Source: Wenzhouxiangella sp. (GTDB lineage: Bacteria; Pseudomonadota; Gammaproteobacteria; Xanthomonadales; Wenzhouxiangellaceae). From it: 14,153 bases of DNA. Shown here piece by piece: positions 13,396 to 14,153 of this stretch. The number at the start of each line of letters is the position of its first letter. Within the stretch, counting starts at the first letter, position 1. The position numbers were made by a program, and so were the translations under genes. The notes beneath the pieces are model-generated. The model did not search any database. It saw nothing but the letters and a program-made list of their open reading frames with translations, and was not told the DNA's origin. Location: assembly GCA_021767625.1 (NCBI GenBank), contig JAASTB010000028.1, positions 1 through 14,153 on the forward strand, written 5' to 3'.

Positions 13396-13707
13396 TCAGG
13401 GTGTAAAATAGCCCATCCAGTCCAGGAAGCTATCCAGAGACGCTCGCAGGCTCCCCTTCAAGCCCTTTTTTGCCTTGAAAAAGTGATAGGCAAATAGCGG
13501 AAAGAAGACCGCGATCAGAAAGATCACCTCGATGACAAGGAAGGCGGTGAGGGGATCGCGCCATGCGTCATACCACGGGTTGATAACCCCGAAGACGATG
13601 ATTGCCTGCACAACGAGGAACAGCGCAATGAGCAGCCACGGCGCTTTGTCGCCGTGATCGGGCGGCGGGGTCTGCGTACCGGTTTTTTCGTTGTCGGAAT
13701 CGTTCAT
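13396..13707 (-). CDS. Small two-span membrane protein, unknown function
   Basis: A 103-residue protein with a polar, Pro-rich N-terminus (about 1-22), two membrane segments (about 23-43 and 52-75) separated by the short loop NPWYDAWRDPLT, and a basic C-terminus with a final SFLDWMGYFTP. The start is well supported by AGGAGAGG a few bases before ATG 13707, and the ATG overlaps the TGA of the upstream gene as ATGA. No family is recognised. Co-occurrence with another small membrane protein suggests a two-subunit membrane unit, but its role is unknown. Confidence 0.75.
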   Translation of the reverse strand: MNDSDNEKTGTQTPPPDHGDKAPWLLIALFLVVQAIIVFGVINPWYDAWRDPLTAFLVIEVIFLIAVFFPLFAYHFFKAKKGLKGSLRASLDSFLDWMGYFTP

Positions 13708-14000
13708 TGTCCTCTCCTTGGGTCAGCCCATCTCCTGGCTAGAAGCACCGCTGGCAGGAACGCCCACCACAGGGCGTTCCACGCCGCAGCGAGCACGACA
13801 TACAAGTCGGCCTGCGGATTGCCCGCGGCGTTTCCCCACAGCAAGGCGGTTTCCAGGTATCCAGTCAGCCCGAACAGGACGAACAGCACAAGTCCCGAAA
13901 GTGGCCACAGCAGCAGGAGCTTGCCGAGCACGGCAAATGGCGATAGATCGACCGGCAGCCTCAGGAAGCCGGGCCATTTCCGGCAGATGATCCAAAGCAA
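13704..14000 (-). CDS. Small membrane protein, 5' end cut by an IS3-family insertion
   Basis: The remaining 98 codons encode two membrane segments: about 27-48 (LLLLWPLSGLVLFVLFGLTG) and 68-90 (YVVLAAAWNALWWAFLPAVL). The stop overlaps the start of the next gene by ATGA. The only possible start is a TTG at 14000, four bases from the IS left end (14005), and the frame stays open into the IS with no ribosome site. The natural start and promoter have most likely been lost to the insertion, so this is better read as a truncated gene; the downstream gene may also have lost its promoter. Confidence 0.6.
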   Translation of the reverse strand: MLWIICRKWPGFLRLPVDLSPFAVLGKLLLLWPLSGLVLFVLFGLTGYLETALLWGNAAGNPQADLYVVLAAAWNALWWAFLPAVLLARRWADPRRGQ

Positions 14001-14004
14001 CCCG

Positions 14005-14153
14005 TGAACTGCCCCGGTTTTACCGGAGACTCCATCATTTGAGAGGATGGAGCCATGAACGACAAGAGAAGTTACAGCCCGGAAGTCCGGGAACGAGCCA
14101 TTCGGATGGTGCGTGAGCAGCGTGATCAGTACAAGTCCGAGTGGGCTGCGATC
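14005..14153 (+). mobile_element. IS3-family insertion sequence, left end (partial)
   Basis: The end TGAACTGCCCCGGTTTTACC, continuing GGAGACTCC (14005-14033), has the TG terminus and body typical of IS3-family inverted repeats, and a transposase start follows 22 bases later. The element runs out of the window, so its length, right end and target duplication are not visible. Confidence 0.85.
14055..14153 (+). CDS. IS3-family transposase OrfA, 5' part
   Basis: The 33 codons present read MNDKRSYSPEVRERAIRMVR then EQRDQYKSEWAAI. This is the N-terminal start of IS3-family OrfA, whose helix-turn-helix of the transposase_8 (HTH_Tnp_1) type binds the inverted repeats. GAGAGGATGG upstream offers a ribosome site. 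The rest, including OrfB with the DDE catalytic residues normally made by programmed frameshifting, lies beyond the window. Confidence 0.88.
   Translation, partial: MNDKRSYSPEVRERAIRMVREQRDQYKSEWAAI

Noticed and set aside
13341..13396. Inverted repeat ACACGCC / GGCGTGT between the convergent genes as a terminator
   Set aside because: The arms are only 7 bp, are separated by more than 40 bases, and no T run follows.
1..14153. CRISPR arrays, phage genes or a defence system
   Set aside because: No regularly spaced repeat-spacer pattern, Cas, phage structural, restriction or toxin-antitoxin protein was seen.

Overview
The window comes from a high-GC proteobacterium, most likely an environmental gammaproteobacterium. 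The evidence is compact GC-rich genes with ATGA and GTGA stop/start overlaps, an outer-membrane lipid A deacylase, and a yhiI-rbbA-yhhJ type transporter operon as in enterobacteria. The species cannot be named from this sequence.

Left end (1-866): no intact gene. It holds the 3' part of a tRNA-Pro(CGG) with a chimeric anticodon stem, a strong rho-independent terminator, three GTGCCC repeats phased at 11 bp, a possible decayed integrase tail on the minus strand, and a 167-bp element with imperfect terminal inverted repeats and a central palindrome. Together this looks like the scar of a tRNA-targeted integration. Next comes an lpxR-like gene (918-1931), less GC-rich than its neighbours and possibly acquired.

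Middle (2179-9624), all on the plus strand: a tandem hotdog thioesterase-like protein, an alpha/beta hydrolase, and a three-gene ABC exporter operon. The operon encodes an HlyD/YhiI adaptor, an RbbA-type fusion (ABC-ABC-permease) and a YhhJ-type permease, joined by a 4-bp overlap and a 2-3 bp gap. A perfect FNR/Anr/FixK-type palindrome lies just ahead of it. Behind it, on the other strand, is a frameshifted Crp/Fnr regulator remnant (about 9650-9820), suggesting that the operon once had, or still has, oxygen- or redox-type control.

Right part (10021-14153): a minus-strand pair with a 4-bp overlap, a cation diffusion facilitator followed by an EamA-family transporter. The CDF protein lacks the aspartates of both canonical HxxxD metal sites. 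A gene-poor stretch with a conserved-looking minus frame follows, then two overlapping plus-strand genes for small membrane proteins, and a convergent minus-strand pair of small membrane proteins. The first gene of that last pair is cut at its 5' end by an IS3-family insertion sequence whose left end and first 33 transposase codons close the window.

No wholly new defence or mobile system is evident. The best leads are the CDF metal-site variant, the FNR box paired with a regulator pseudogene around the rbbA operon, and the tRNA-Pro integration scar.
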